This document shows positions 1 through 8,170 of a stretch of DNA of 40,711 nt, piece after piece. Source of the stretch: Oscillospiraceae bacterium (GTDB taxonomy: Bacteria > Bacillota > Clostridia > UMGS1840 > HGM11507); the NCBI GenBank assembly GCA_015068665.1, contig SVKB01000001.1, forward strand, positions 1 through 40,711. Reading direction: 5' to 3'. Position numbers and translations under genes: made by a program. A model generated the notes under the pieces. That model was not told where the DNA came from. It searched no databases and saw only the letters and a list, made by a program, of their open reading frames with translations. Each line of letters starts with the position of its first letter. The first letter of the stretch is position 1.

Positions 1-28
1 TGACTTTCGGAGAGAGAGATGATATAAT

Positions 29-61
29 CAAGAAATAAAGGAAGAGCAACTTTATTTCTTG
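29..61. terminator. Perfect 12-bp inverted repeat, possible terminator of an upstream gene
   Basis: CAAGAAATAAAG (29-40) is perfectly complementary to CTTTATTTCTTG (50-61) around a 9-nt loop. There is no U-tract after the stem, so it may be a weak terminator or an mRNA end structure of a gene left of the window. Confidence 0.4.
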
Positions 62-146
62 GTGAGTATAGTTTAACATAATCAAAAACTTTTGTCAAGA
101 CATAAAATGTTACAATTATATTTCTTTGATTTTGAGGTGATAAGAT

Positions 147-899
147 ATGAATTTACGAGTTGAATTTACAGGAGAAAAAATAATAATTCATACAGAAAAA
201 AAGACAGTAGAGTATCAACTTGGAACCATAACCTGTATGATTTCTGCAGGTGAATGGGAAGAACTTTTACAGTTTTTAGATGCTGAAAAAGATTATGAAA
301 AGTTAGAAAAGTATGCTGCTAATTTTTTAGGTAAGTGTTTTTATAACAGAGAGAAAATTTCAAAAATAAATGGATATATGCTTTGCGATAGCGAGCTGAA
401 CTTAAGCAATAAAAACTATACTTCAAATAAAAAAGTAAGCGGAAGAATGCTTCAGGGAAAAGCAGATTTAGTTGTTTCGGATATTTATTTAATTGATTCA
501 CTAATTGATTTAATAAATCTTGAAATGATGTATGCAGTTATTAATGATATGCCGATTAACAAATGCAAGAATTGTAATAAATATTTTGTTGCTGGCAATG
601 CCGCAGCCCTTTTTTGTAATAGACTTTATACGGAAGATAAGACCTGCAAACAGTTCGGCGGAAAGAAATCTTTTGTAGATAAATTGAAGAAAGACGAGGC
701 ACTTTTAAGATACGAAAAAGTATATCAGGCAACCTATTATCGTTTGCGAAAAGCAGAAACACAATCTGAAATAGATGTATTAAATAAGCGATTACAAGAT
801 TTAAAAAACTGGCGTATAAAATACAAAAACGGAGAGGTTAAAGAAAAACCTTTTATCGAATTTGTTGAAGGCTATGGATGGGTAAAGAAGGAGAGATAA
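147..899 (+). CDS. DUF6076-family protein with Cys-rich zinc-binding-like motif
   Basis: 250-aa soluble protein of unknown function. The central part (about residues 136-165) has a C-x2-C-x11-14-C-x-C-like pattern: CKNCNKYF, then FCNR and KTCKQFG. This resembles the DUF6076/CGNR-like zinc fingers of Clostridia. It is followed by a basic, helix-rich C-terminus with the pattern LLRYEKVYQATYYRLRKAET. The start ATG is preceded by GAGGTG with a suitable spacer. It is the first gene of a three- or four-gene + strand run that includes AbiH, so a role in defence is possible but inferred only from neighbours. No catalytic motif is visible. The gene lies in the AT-rich island. The family name comes from remembered motif similarity. 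Confidence 0.6.
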   Translation: MNLRVEFTGEKIIIHTEKKTVEYQLGTITCMISAGEWEELLQFLDAEKDYEKLEKYAANFLGKCFYNREKISKINGYMLCDSELNLSNKNYTSNKKVSGRMLQGKADLVVSDIYLIDSLIDLINLEMMYAVINDMPINKCKNCNKYFVAGNAAALFCNRLYTEDKTCKQFGGKKSFVDKLKKDEALLRYEKVYQATYYRLRKAETQSEIDVLNKRLQDLKNWRIKYKNGEVKEKPFIEFVEGYGWVKKER

Positions 900-904
900 A
901 TAAT

Positions 905-991
905 ATGCTTTTGAAAAAAATATTTATTAAAACTATGGAAAATTTAAGGGATCAGAGCGTTGTTGAAAAAACAGGATGTGAATTTGTATGA
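905..991 (+). CDS. Possible 28-aa leader/small ORF coupled to abiH
   Basis: A short ORF starts at ATG 905, 5 bases after the upstream stop. It sits behind a GGAGAG ribosome-site-like sequence and ends in TGA at 989-991, overlapping the ATG of the AbiH gene (ATGA). The AbiH start lacks a strong ribosome site of its own, so translational coupling through this ORF is plausible. The peptide (MLLKKIFIKTMENLRDQSVV...) matches nothing I recognise. It may be a real small protein, a translated leader, or a remnant. Confidence 0.3.
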   Translation: MLLKKIFIKTMENLRDQSVVEKTGCEFV

Positions 992-1920
992 AGAGCAACT
1001 TGATTATTATAGGCAATGGGTTTGATGTTTGGCAAGGATTAGAAACTTCTTATTCTAAATTTAAAGACTATTATTATGAGCATAGAAAATCAATCATGAA
1101 AAGAATGTTTATTCGTATGCACGAGATAAAATGGTATGATGGACACAATCAGCAACTGAGCGATGTGGAACTCATTTACGGGCATCCGTTTAACCCTGAT
1201 GAATTAAGTTGTGAATTTTGGAATACATTTGAAACTTCCTTAGGGAATGTCGAAGATGAGAATATAAATTATTTTTTTGGAAAAGAAAAATCCGATTTAA
1301 AAGAATTATCTAAAAGTGTAAAGAATGCCAGAAAAATTTTAACTAAAGCCTTTGTAGATTGGGTTAGAACAATCGATATTCCGGAAGTAGAACAGCAATA
1401 TCAATTTAATAATACATGTACATTTCTAAATTTCAATTATACAGATACATTACAAAAAAGATTTAATGTTCGGGAGAAAGACATATATTTTATTCATGGT
1501 AATGCGAGAAAGAAAAAATCTATAATTTTTGGTCATAGTTCTATGCCCGAACCACCTCTTTTGTTGATGAAACGATTTGGCGGAAGATTTGAAGGATTAT
1601 ATTACATAAGCAACATGCTTTATTTAACGGATAAGCATATTAGTGAAAATATACGTGACTATATATACTATTTAGCAGGTTCTGCGATTAATTCCAAGGA
1701 TATTAAAAATGTTTACGTTCTTGGGCATTCTTTTGGCGAGGTAGATTTTGAATATTTCCGTTTTTTAATAGATGCTACAAGGGAAACTGCCCAGTGGAAT
1801 ATTTCATGTTATAATGCAGAGGATGAAGAATGTGTAAAAAGTACCATGAAAAAATTAAAGTTTAGTAATTATAAAATATTTAAAACAATTGATGATTGCA
1901 TAAGCGATTTTAGAGCATAA
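988..1920 (+). CDS. AbiH-family abortive infection protein
   Basis: 310-aa protein with the AbiH N-terminal signature: LIIIGNGFDVWQGLETSY at residues 5-22, with the conserved GNGFD and SYxxF. Further in are LNFNYTDTLQ (about 147-156), IHGNARKKKSIIFGHS (168-183) and VLGHSFGEVDFEYF (244-257), the conserved GHS/D motifs of the family. AbiH proteins are phage abortive-infection factors found in Lactococcus and many Firmicutes; their biochemical activity is not firmly established. The start ATG overlaps the stop of a 28-codon ORF. It is followed after 39 bp by an unknown gene with its own AAAGG site. Length is typical of the family, and the motifs look intact. Confidence 0.85.
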   Translation: MKSNLIIIGNGFDVWQGLETSYSKFKDYYYEHRKSIMKRMFIRMHEIKWYDGHNQQLSDVELIYGHPFNPDELSCEFWNTFETSLGNVEDENINYFFGKEKSDLKELSKSVKNARKILTKAFVDWVRTIDIPEVEQQYQFNNTCTFLNFNYTDTLQKRFNVREKDIYFIHGNARKKKSIIFGHSSMPEPPLLLMKRFGGRFEGLYYISNMLYLTDKHISENIRDYIYYLAGSAINSKDIKNVYVLGHSFGEVDFEYFRFLIDATRETAQWNISCYNAEDEECVKSTMKKLKFSNYKIFKTIDDCISDFRA

Positions 1921-1959
1921 AACAACAAATAATTTTCTTCTAAAGAAAGGATATAGTAT

Positions 1960-3177
1960 ATGAGTATTAAAGTCGTTATGAACCAAATTGAAAATTTAAC
2001 AGTTGAAAATATAATAAAAGATGATTTTGTAAAGAAAACTCTAGTTCGAAAAGGCGAATTGTCCAAGTCTGATGAGAGATATTTTTCAAATAAAATAGGG
2101 AAATTTAGGGAAATTTCATCAGATACATTATTAAAATATATTATACTTTTTTCATTTTGGAAACCTGATGAAGCAATAGATATTGCAAGAAAAAAAGGTG
2201 TATTTAGGTATAAGGTATGGGGATTTCAAAAAAATGAAGCACTATACTTGTTAGAAAATATAAATAAATACATTGACAAATTTGACTACTCTGATAAAAC
2301 CCGGAAATTTATTAACTCCAAAATACAAATGGCGTGGATGTATGATTATTATAAAAAGACTGAAAAAAAGATTATTGCTTATATAAAAAAGCATCATGAA
2401 AATCGTTCGATACATTTATTGAACGGAGTCCGTGTAGAGGAAGCACTTTTCAAAGAATTATTAGCCTATATTGATGTTATGTTTCACTTCCCTCGCAGGA
2501 ACCATGATCCCCGTAACAAAAACAAGTTGGATGGTTATGGTATGGAGCAAATTGCAGAGAGTGTTTCGTATATAATTTATCTGTATGATGATGTTATAGG
2601 CATTCAACAAAATAAAGTATACAAAGTTGTTCCGGAGTATGTAATGTCAGATGAAATTGAGAAAATTATTCTTTGGGGCTGCAAGATAGCACAACTTCAA
2701 GAATGGGAAGTGTGTATGGATTATTTTGATTATCAACTTCAAAAGAGGGATAATGTATATACAATATCATCATTTGATGAACATTTTGAAAAGAGTATCC
2801 GGTTAGGTTTTGCTAGAAGCGAAATGCAAGAAGAAGTATTATATATTAAAGAGTTACCAAAACTAAAAGATATACCTGCTATATCTGACTTTTGTGATTA
2901 TGCTCTTAAAGAATTAGGCAATATATTAATAGAATCGGCAGGGCAAGGGAAAAACGAACGTTATATAATAAAGTTTCCTGATATTTTGTTTGATACCTTC
3001 AAAGGAAATGATAATGCCCTGTTTAAAGAAGAATTTCTTGAAGTAATGCATTGTGCTAAAGAATTAATAATTCCATATGATAAGCTTCTTTTGAAAAAAG
3101 TTACAGATTCGATAATAAAGTCGGTGGATTGTCTATCATCCCTTGTAATGCCGAACCTACATCGTTGGATGCTATAA
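1960..3177 (+). CDS. Unknown island protein, 3' end replaced by a rearrangement
   Basis: 405-aa helix-rich protein of no family I can name, translated from ATG 1960 with GAAAGGATATAGT upstream. It has a conserved-looking core: FHFPRRNHDPRN (about 183-194), YGMEQIAESVSYIIYLYDD (199-217) and an ILWGCKIAQLQEW segment. The last roughly 25 codons (VTDSIIKSVDCLSS...) lie antisense to the coding end of the restriction-nuclease-like gene on the other strand. The native C-terminus has therefore probably been lost and replaced by out-of-context sequence. The neighbouring AbiH gene suggests a defence role, but no effector domain or catalytic motif is visible. Confidence 0.6.
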   Translation: MSIKVVMNQIENLTVENIIKDDFVKKTLVRKGELSKSDERYFSNKIGKFREISSDTLLKYIILFSFWKPDEAIDIARKKGVFRYKVWGFQKNEALYLLENINKYIDKFDYSDKTRKFINSKIQMAWMYDYYKKTEKKIIAYIKKHHENRSIHLLNGVRVEEALFKELLAYIDVMFHFPRRNHDPRNKNKLDGYGMEQIAESVSYIIYLYDDVIGIQQNKVYKVVPEYVMSDEIEKIILWGCKIAQLQEWEVCMDYFDYQLQKRDNVYTISSFDEHFEKSIRLGFARSEMQEEVLYIKELPKLKDIPAISDFCDYALKELGNILIESAGQGKNERYIIKFPDILFDTFKGNDNALFKEEFLEVMHCAKELIIPYDKLLLKKVTDSIIKSVDCLSSLVMPNLHRWML

Positions 3178-3532
3178 TATAATATTCTTTAGGTATGGGA
3201 ATTTCACCAACATATGTATAATAGCAAAGCTTCCCTAATTCTAAGTAGTATTCTGTAGGGGTAAGTGCTGCATTATAGTGCTTACATTGATAATAATCTA
3301 CTGTGTTATCGGTATAATATGCAATAATGTCTCGTCCTTTATCACCAGCACCACCAATTCTTTTAATCGACGCATATTTTTCTTTTTTACTACCATATAA
3401 CCACTCTAAAGTAAATTGTTCAAAAGAGTCTTCATCCATAACGTGAACTTTATCAATCGGTGGTATATGTGTGTCTGTGCCAAACAACTCGATATCGATT
3501 AATGGTTTATTTATTTCAGTAAATGTGAGCAT
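3101..3532 (-). pseudogene. 5' fragment of a restriction-endonuclease-like (PD-(D/E)xK) protein
   Basis: The 143-aa ORF has a good start (AGGAGGG 7 nt before ATG 3532). It carries an Mrr-like nuclease N-terminal domain: FEQFTLEWLYG, then IKRIGGAGDKGRDIIAY (about 57-73), then YYQCKHYNAALTPTEYY (about 80-96). The GxGDxGxD...QCKxY pattern gives the D and Q-x-K residues of PD-(D/E)xK nucleases. The reading frame stops shortly after the nuclease fold at DNPPTLLSNL, whereas proteins with this start usually continue for hundreds of residues. The 3' end abuts the 3' end of a convergent gene. I infer a deletion junction near 3105-3120. The N-terminus resembles nuclease components of ABC three-component systems, but this is a weak assignment. 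It lies 21 bp downstream of abiEii and is probably co-transcribed with it. Confidence 0.65.
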
Positions 3533-3553
3533 CTGTATCCCTCCTTTTATTCT

Positions 3554-4462
3554 TTAGTTTCTATGAGCCCTCCAAGAATTTTCTTTACTGTCCCATGTTT
3601 TTTGCCATTCCTTTTCGCTTAAGATTGCATTAAACACTGGTTCAAGGAAGAACTGTATTGTATTAATAACAGTTGAAAATTCAAGGGTGTCATCCTTTAT
3701 GTTTTTTAAAAAATACTTCCAACGTTTCTGTATATCAATATCATCAACAAGTGAAACGATGCGATCAAAACTATCTTTGTCATATGTGGTACCTCGATGT
3801 TGCAGAGTTTCGAATATCGCCGTTTGCACTTTGGATCCTTCAAAATCAAAAGTGCGAGATAAGTAATAAATGTCATAAAAATCCTTCATTCTGCCGGTAA
3901 GTTCAAAGCGTTGTAAAATAGCATCAAACTTTTCTGCAATCGTGCTTTCTAAAGAATATGTTTTTATGATTGGAGCTTCAAAATCGGGAAGTTGTGTATT
4001 GATAGTGCGTTGTTCGGCTTTTGGCACTATAACATCGCCAACGCCAATATCTACATTAAATGGTACACGGACATTCTTTATCTGCCCTGTTATTTGGACG
4101 CTTATACCGTGATATTTTCTCTGTGGTGAAATTTCTTCAAATCCCTTTGCTGTCATTATAATGTAGTCGTTTCCTGTGGAAGTATTTAAAATTTTGCTTA
4201 TTAATTCCTTTATATCATTCATTGAATTAGAATACTTTCGCAAAAGAAAATCGACATCTACAGTAGCTCGGCTTTCAAAATTTGTGAGAGTATATATAAA
4301 GAGTCCACCCTTTAAGACAAGGCAGTCATCATAACCAGACAAAGATAACTTTCTCAAAAATTCCTCTTGCACAAATAATTGTAAACATTGTTGATAGCTG
4401 ATTCCGATTTCTTTCGCTTTATTTCTAAGTTTGGCCAGAACGGATGCTGCTTTATCTGCCAT
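3554..4462 (-). CDS. AbiEii-family nucleotidyltransferase toxin
   Basis: 302-aa toxin half of an AbiE type IV toxin-antitoxin system. AbiEii proteins are DNA polymerase beta-like nucleotidyltransferases that act on nucleic acid acceptors and cause growth arrest. Visible motifs are LKGGLFIY (KGG at 51-53), then R65, and the metal-binding pair in TVDVDFLL (D69, D71). A later conserved segment, YSLESTIAEKFDAI with FYDIYYL further on, is also typical. I chose ATG 4462 rather than GTG 4471 because GGAGTG sits 8 nt upstream and the ATG overlaps the antitoxin stop by one base (TAATG), the usual coupling. It looks full length and intact. Confidence 0.88.
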   Translation of the reverse strand: MADKAASVLAKLRNKAKEIGISYQQCLQLFVQEEFLRKLSLSGYDDCLVLKGGLFIYTLTNFESRATVDVDFLLRKYSNSMNDIKELISKILNTSTGNDYIIMTAKGFEEISPQRKYHGISVQITGQIKNVRVPFNVDIGVGDVIVPKAEQRTINTQLPDFEAPIIKTYSLESTIAEKFDAILQRFELTGRMKDFYDIYYLSRTFDFEGSKVQTAIFETLQHRGTTYDKDSFDRIVSLVDDIDIQKRWKYFLKNIKDDTLEFSTVINTIQFFLEPVFNAILSEKEWQKTWDSKENSWRAHRN

Positions 4463-5070
4463 TATAACCACACTCCAATCAAGTCTTTTACTCGTTTCTG
4501 TACACGCAGTTCTTTTGCATATATCATAAGATTTGGTATATTTTTTTTAGGATCATTGATATAATTTTGAATCGCTTTATTGAAAATCTCTTTATCCATT
4601 TTATTCATATTGCGTAGAACATCGCAGATGGTTCGGTCTCTATCGTATATTCGTACTTCTGACAAATCTATTTTCCCCCTGCTTTCTCCTAATGTTAGCA
4701 AAGAGGGTTCGACTCTATACGCTTTTATGAATGGATAATCAATTTTTGTTCGTTGTCTTGATGCATTTTTGTCAATAGCTATATTCCATTCTGCAGGATT
4801 TCTGTCGCTATACCTATAATAGAAAAGAGCAGTTTCCATGCAAAGCACAGCATCTGGGAACAATTTATTAATAATTACAATTTCACTGCCATCAAATTCT
4901 TCAATCCAATGATAATATCCGCGCCTGATTTTTTCAATAAAGCCTTCTTGAAGAAGTTGCTGAATATCGGAATAATATATTTTTTTTGCCTTTAATTCTG
5001 CTGTACTCATAACATTATTATAAGCAGAAAAAATTTCTTTCAAAATATCAATGTTTCTTTGTGAAATCAT
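4462..5070 (-). CDS. AbiEi-family antitoxin/transcriptional regulator
   Basis: 202-aa protein beginning MISQRNIDILKEIF with an N-terminal winged-helix region: STAELKAKKIYYSDIQQL and the wing residues FIEKIRRGYYHW. Central and C-terminal sequences include CMETALFYYRYSDRNP, VRIYDRDRTICDVLR and YAKELRVQKRVKDL, all typical of AbiEi. AbiEi represses the abiE promoter by binding inverted repeats and neutralises AbiEii. ATG 5070 is preferred over GTG 5094 because GAGGTG stands 5 nt upstream. The gene is the first of the minus-strand operon abiEi-abiEii-nuclease fragment. A well-formed promoter with inverted repeats lies immediately upstream. Confidence 0.88.
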   Translation of the reverse strand: MISQRNIDILKEIFSAYNNVMSTAELKAKKIYYSDIQQLLQEGFIEKIRRGYYHWIEEFDGSEIVIINKLFPDAVLCMETALFYYRYSDRNPAEWNIAIDKNASRQRTKIDYPFIKAYRVEPSLLTLGESRGKIDLSEVRIYDRDRTICDVLRNMNKMDKEIFNKAIQNYINDPKKNIPNLMIYAKELRVQKRVKDLIGVWL

Positions 5071-5115
5071 TTCGTCACCTCTATTAAAGTGCACACCAAT
5101 TTATCAACGATGGTG

Positions 5116-5168
5116 TGGTTTAGTATATTATATACTATTTTTAGAAATAAGTCAATAGTATTAAACCA
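5116..5168 (-). promoter_or_regulatory. abiE promoter with inverted-repeat operator
   Basis: Read on the minus strand, TTGACT (5150-5155) is followed after exactly 17 nt by TATAAT (5127-5132). TGGTTTA and TAAACCA arms (5162-5168 and 5116-5122 in + coordinates) flank the promoter symmetrically, as expected for an AbiEi autoregulation site. A related TGATTTAATACTA sequence recurs near 5193. Operator function is inferred from family knowledge. Confidence 0.7.
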
Positions 5169-5170
5169 AA

Positions 5171-5389
5171 CAATTTCTTGGCATTGAATGGCGTGATTTA
5201 ATACTATTATAACCTTTAAATTAGATTTTATATGCTGTACTTAATGGATAAAGCCGTGTGATAGTGTAACTACCTTACCCAGTTAGTTCGCGGCTCAAAC
5301 CCCTGTCTCAATCGCTGTAACTGGTGCTTAAAATCGATTTTAGAGGCAGGGGGTATTGGCAGACATAAATTAACGATATATCCGATGTG
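5171..5389. other. Intergenic stretch with a long-range inverted repeat, no gene seen
   Basis: No convincing ORF lies here. Positions about 5300-5351 contain CCCCTGTCTC and, some 30 nt later, GAGGCAGGGG, which could close a stem, with AAAATCGATTTT inside. The segment 5245-5351 is more GC-rich than its surroundings. It could hold a small structured RNA or a terminator-like element, but no known class is recognised. Confidence 0.3.
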
Positions 5390-5674
5390 TTATTCATCGA
5401 ATATATCGTCTTCATTTCCAAAGCATGCAATCACAAATCTTGCTCCTAATTTAAATCCTTTAATAAAGGTTTGACATTCTGTGATTTGTATCATTTCATC
5501 GTAGCAAGATTTGAATTTATCAAACAATTCTTTTTCCTGTTCATTTAATGTTTCAAGCAGTTTTTCTTCATTCTTAGTCAGCATTCTAAATACCTTATCA
5601 AATCCTCTTTGCTTTTGAAATGGTCTTTCGGCTGGGTTAATGTTCCCATACCAGAATTCTTCAAGTATATGCAT
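5390..5674 (-). CDS. DUF6809-family protein
   Basis: 94-aa protein with the family layout: N-terminal ILEEFWYGNINPAERPF, central EEKLLETLNEQEKELFDKF, and C-terminal FIKGFKLGARFVIACF. DUF6809 proteins are short, helical and common on mobile elements of Clostridia; their function is unknown. The start ATG overlaps the stop of the upstream gene by one base (TAATG), so the pair is translationally coupled. The protein ends in an acidic tail. The gene is intact and usual in length. A role tied to the accompanying 80-aa protein is likely but undetermined. Confidence 0.75.
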   Translation of the reverse strand: MHILEEFWYGNINPAERPFQKQRGFDKVFRMLTKNEEKLLETLNEQEKELFDKFKSCYDEMIQITECQTFIKGFKLGARFVIACFGNEDDIFDE

Positions 5675-5916
5675 TATTCTTCCTCCTTACTCAAAGAGAG
5701 CGACTCAAGTTCCGGTATATCCGAAATCGAGTCGCCCTCTTCAATCATTTTCTTTGCTGTCAACAGTGCGTGCTTGACATAAATCATATTTAGTTGTTCT
5801 CGTATTGTCTTGGCATCGACCTTCCGCTCCACCATTTTGTAAATTTCTACAAACACAGCACTTTCAATTCCATACTTGTCGCCGTACATAATTTCTTCTA
5901 ATGTGTACTTTGCCAT
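5674..5916 (-). CDS. Small hypothetical protein coupled to DUF6809
   Basis: 80-aa protein (MAKYTLEEIMYGDKYG...) with mixed charge, predicted mainly helical and with an acidic C-terminus (SLSKEEE). ATG 5916 is chosen because AGGAGGTG lies 7 nt upstream; the longer frame from 5949 would place the start before the ribosome site. It is the first gene of a two-gene operon with the DUF6809 gene. The segment EEIMYGDKYGIESAVFVEIY may be a short motif of the family, but I do not recognise it. A -35/-10 pair lies 24 nt upstream of the start. Confidence 0.65.
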   Translation of the reverse strand: MAKYTLEEIMYGDKYGIESAVFVEIYKMVERKVDAKTIREQLNMIYVKHALLTAKKMIEEGDSISDIPELESLSLSKEEE

Positions 5917-5939
5917 TTGCATCACCTCCTGTGACACAA

Positions 5940-5968
5940 ACAATATCACGAAAAGGAGAGGAAGTCAA
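5940..5968 (-). promoter_or_regulatory. Promoter of the DUF6809 operon
   Basis: On the minus strand, TTGACT (5963-5968) and TATTGT (5940-5945) are separated by 17 nt, just upstream of the AGGAGGTG ribosome site of the 80-aa gene. Confidence 0.6.
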
Positions 5969-6037
5969 CGAAGGAATTTTATTGTTTGATGTCTCTATAA
6001 AATCATTACAGAAGAGATTTTACTTTCTATTGTAAAT

Positions 6038-6937
6038 TTAATTTCTATTAGTGTCTGCATAATTTTTCATTTTTTCTTTCAATGAATTTGCTTTATCTGT
6101 GATGATTTTTTCTACCATTTCTAAAAGCGTAATAGTTACTCTTTGTTTTGAAAGTTCAGCGACTTGTGTACTTATAAAGTAGTTGTAGCTTATATCTGCA
6201 ATTGATGCCATAATCATTTTATACTGCTCGTTTGAGGTTGCCCTTTCAAAATCTTCAAATTTATTTAAAACAAAGTTTTTGCCGTCTTCTTCAAAATTGT
6301 TTTCTAAAAATTTGGCAGGTTCAAAGCTTTTGTTGTACGGAAACACATTGCACAAATATTTTTCAAAAGCTTCTAAGGACATATCCATAGGAAAAATACT
6401 TGCATAGAATTCATCAAAAAATGCTCTAAGGTTAATAAAAAATTCTTTTTTAAATGAAGTTTCTAATATATCCTCTAATGCCATATTTTTTCCCAACTGA
6501 TTTATTCTGCGAATGATATCAAGATTTAATTTTTTGCTGATAATAACATCGTTCAAGAAAGAACCATACTCCGGCGTATGCCTGAGCGTTTCCACAGTTT
6601 CCAAAGAAAGATTAAGAGATTTTGCTATCGTTATATTATCCTCTGATTCTATATTGTTTTTTCCAAGAAAATAATTAATGTCACAATCAAAAAAATTACA
6701 TAATAATAGCATTTGTTCCAAACTTGGGATGCTTTTATTGGTCATATCTTCCCATTTTGTTATAGTTGTCCTGCTTGGTACTTTTTTTGATTCGAAAGTT
6801 AAGTGTAGCCCCTCAACTAATTTTTGTTGAGTTAGAGATTTACCCTCTTTTGTTATTCGTTTATTTCTTTTGTCATGTATTCTTCGCTTAATAACTTCAA
6901 CAACTTTTTCAAAATCATCATATACATATTGGTACAT
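6038..6937 (-). CDS. XRE-family HTH transcriptional regulator
   Basis: About 299-aa protein with an N-terminal helix-turn-helix of the Cro/C1 type. The pattern SLTQQKLVEGLHL, TTITKWED and SIPSLEQMLLLCNFFDCDI spans roughly residues 35-95. A helical C-terminal region of about 200 residues is of unknown role. Such regulators are typical of integrative elements in Clostridia. The start is uncertain: TTG 6949 directly follows AAAGG, so ATG 6937 with a 12-nt spacer is preferred. It is transcribed divergently from the hypothetical gene at 7155, and both promoters lie in the shared 217-bp gap, so control of its own and the neighbouring promoter is plausible. Confidence 0.8.
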   Translation of the reverse strand: MYQYVYDDFEKVVEVIKRRIHDKRNKRITKEGKSLTQQKLVEGLHLTFESKKVPSRTTITKWEDMTNKSIPSLEQMLLLCNFFDCDINYFLGKNNIESEDNITIAKSLNLSLETVETLRHTPEYGSFLNDVIISKKLNLDIIRRINQLGKNMALEDILETSFKKEFFINLRAFFDEFYASIFPMDMSLEAFEKYLCNVFPYNKSFEPAKFLENNFEEDGKNFVLNKFEDFERATSNEQYKMIMASIADISYNYFISTQVAELSKQRVTITLLEMVEKIITDKANSLKEKMKNYADTNRN

Positions 6938-6999
6938 ATAATTTAACAACCTTTCTACTACACTTTATTGTTTTAAGCTTGTATATCTAATTTATCATA

Positions 7000-7028
7000 A
7001 TTTTAACACGAACAAAGATGAATGTCAA
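7000..7028 (-). promoter_or_regulatory. Promoter of the XRE regulator
   Basis: Minus-strand TTGACA (7023-7028), 17-nt spacer, TAAAAT (7000-7005). It lies 63 nt upstream of the chosen ATG. Confidence 0.65.
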
Positions 7029-7081
7029 TATTTAGAACATTTTTATGTGTTTGATTTCAAAATTATTGTCGCTAAAAGTTC

Positions 7082-7110
7082 TTGTGGTGAACATTTAATT
7101 TTTGTATAAT
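7082..7110 (+). promoter_or_regulatory. Promoter of the 7155-9743 gene run
   Basis: TTGTGG (7082-7087), 17-nt spacer, perfect TATAAT (7105-7110). It lies 45 nt before the ATG at 7155 and faces away from the XRE regulator. Confidence 0.55.
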
Positions 7111-7154
7111 ATACTTAGATACAGAAAAGTACCATAATTCAAGGAGGCAAACAA

Positions 7155-7592
7155 ATGAGTAATCAATTCAAGGAAAAACAAAAACAAGAAGCACTGCAAA
7201 GAATGGAGGTGTTAATTGAAAAATTCAGCTTAAATCCTAATCTTCATAAGTATTTATCGGAGGACCGATTATACTACAGCTATTTCGTAGTAGCAGGAGT
7301 GATGGCAAGCATTGATACTATATCTTACGAAGAAGAAAATGAAAGAATATGCCGAGATTTTGAAGAAAAACACGGGGCATATGTCTATCATGCTATAGAA
7401 AGCGAAACAATTTATGGCAAAATGCTCGCAATGTTGTATGTTTCGAAAAACGAGCAGGAATGGGAATTTGAGAGGTTGGGCGATAATTATATTACATCAT
7501 ATGTATATAATTTTACTGACGAGGAAGGTGCGTTCGGCGATATATTTTTAGCATCCGTAGATGGTGCGTTGGTTAGAACTGATATATTTTAA
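7155..7592 (+). CDS. Hypothetical mobile-element protein
   Basis: 145-aa acidic soluble protein. Its internal phrases LYYSYFVVAGVMASIDTISY, EEKHGAYVYHAIESETIYG and FGDIFLASVDGALVRTDIF resemble a conserved hypothetical family frequent on Clostridia integrative elements. No function or catalytic motif is known to me. An AAGGAGG ribosome site precedes ATG 7155. It starts a + strand run of closely spaced genes downstream of a TATAAT promoter, opposite the XRE regulator. The gene looks intact. Confidence 0.65.
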   Translation: MSNQFKEKQKQEALQRMEVLIEKFSLNPNLHKYLSEDRLYYSYFVVAGVMASIDTISYEEENERICRDFEEKHGAYVYHAIESETIYGKMLAMLYVSKNEQEWEFERLGDNYITSYVYNFTDEEGAFGDIFLASVDGALVRTDIF

Positions 7593-7610
7593 AAAGGAGA
7601 GCGATGAATA

Positions 7611-8156
7611 ATGAAAAGAAATGTAAACGTAATGAAAGAATGGTTCAAAAACGGTAGAGGTCGTGAAATCGTAAAATATCTGTTGCCTGAGCAGGAAGAA
7701 ATGATTTTCAGGTATTTGAATGTACCTCAATATTTAAACCGAGAGGAAATATCTGGAGTGTATCATTTTTCATTTGCAAAGGATAATGTAAAACACAGTG
7801 CATACATAGGCGAAGCAGGAAATGTTTATTTCAGGTTGTTAGAGCACTTATATAATTTATTTAACAACATTACTGAGTGGGGATTATCTCCTGAAAGTTT
7901 TTTAGAGGACAATATAAAAATTGATTGGATATGTGAAGTAGGAATATCAAACGAGAATATGCGTAGAAAAATGGAAAGAGAAAAAATTGAAGAATTTAAA
8001 CCATTTCTGCAATATACCTCACCTAATTCGCCTGAATATGGCGATGATAAGAAACAATATGGAGAAATAAGAGAAAATGTCCGCACTGATTATTGCGTAT
8101 GCAAAGACTTACGTAAAAAAAGAGCCATGGCTTTGTTTTGCACAAATGTTGCCTAA
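7611..8156 (+). CDS. GIY-YIG-like nuclease domain protein
   Basis: 181-aa protein with a plausible GIY-YIG fold. GVYHF (49-53) stands for the GIY strand and AYIGE (64-68) for the YIG strand. R75 and H79 follow in the next helix (FRLLEHL), and a glutamate in MEREKIEEFKPFLQ (about 121-134) fits the metal-binding Glu, with a P-L-Q stretch after it. These are the expected positions for the family. The catalytic Tyr pair is only partly conserved, so activity is uncertain. The last 30 residues are basic and cysteine-containing. It lies 18 bp after the preceding gene with AAGGAG upstream. Function on the island could be homing, restriction or repair. Confidence 0.5.
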   Translation: MKRNVNVMKEWFKNGRGREIVKYLLPEQEEMIFRYLNVPQYLNREEISGVYHFSFAKDNVKHSAYIGEAGNVYFRLLEHLYNLFNNITEWGLSPESFLEDNIKIDWICEVGISNENMRRKMEREKIEEFKPFLQYTSPNSPEYGDDKKQYGEIRENVRTDYCVCKDLRKKRAMALFCTNVA

Positions 8157-8170
8157 AGGTGGTCGAAAGG

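Noticed and set aside
1869..2066. Minus-strand 65-codon frame across the gap after AbiH
   Set aside because: It overlaps two real genes antisense, has no ribosome site and no recognisable protein.
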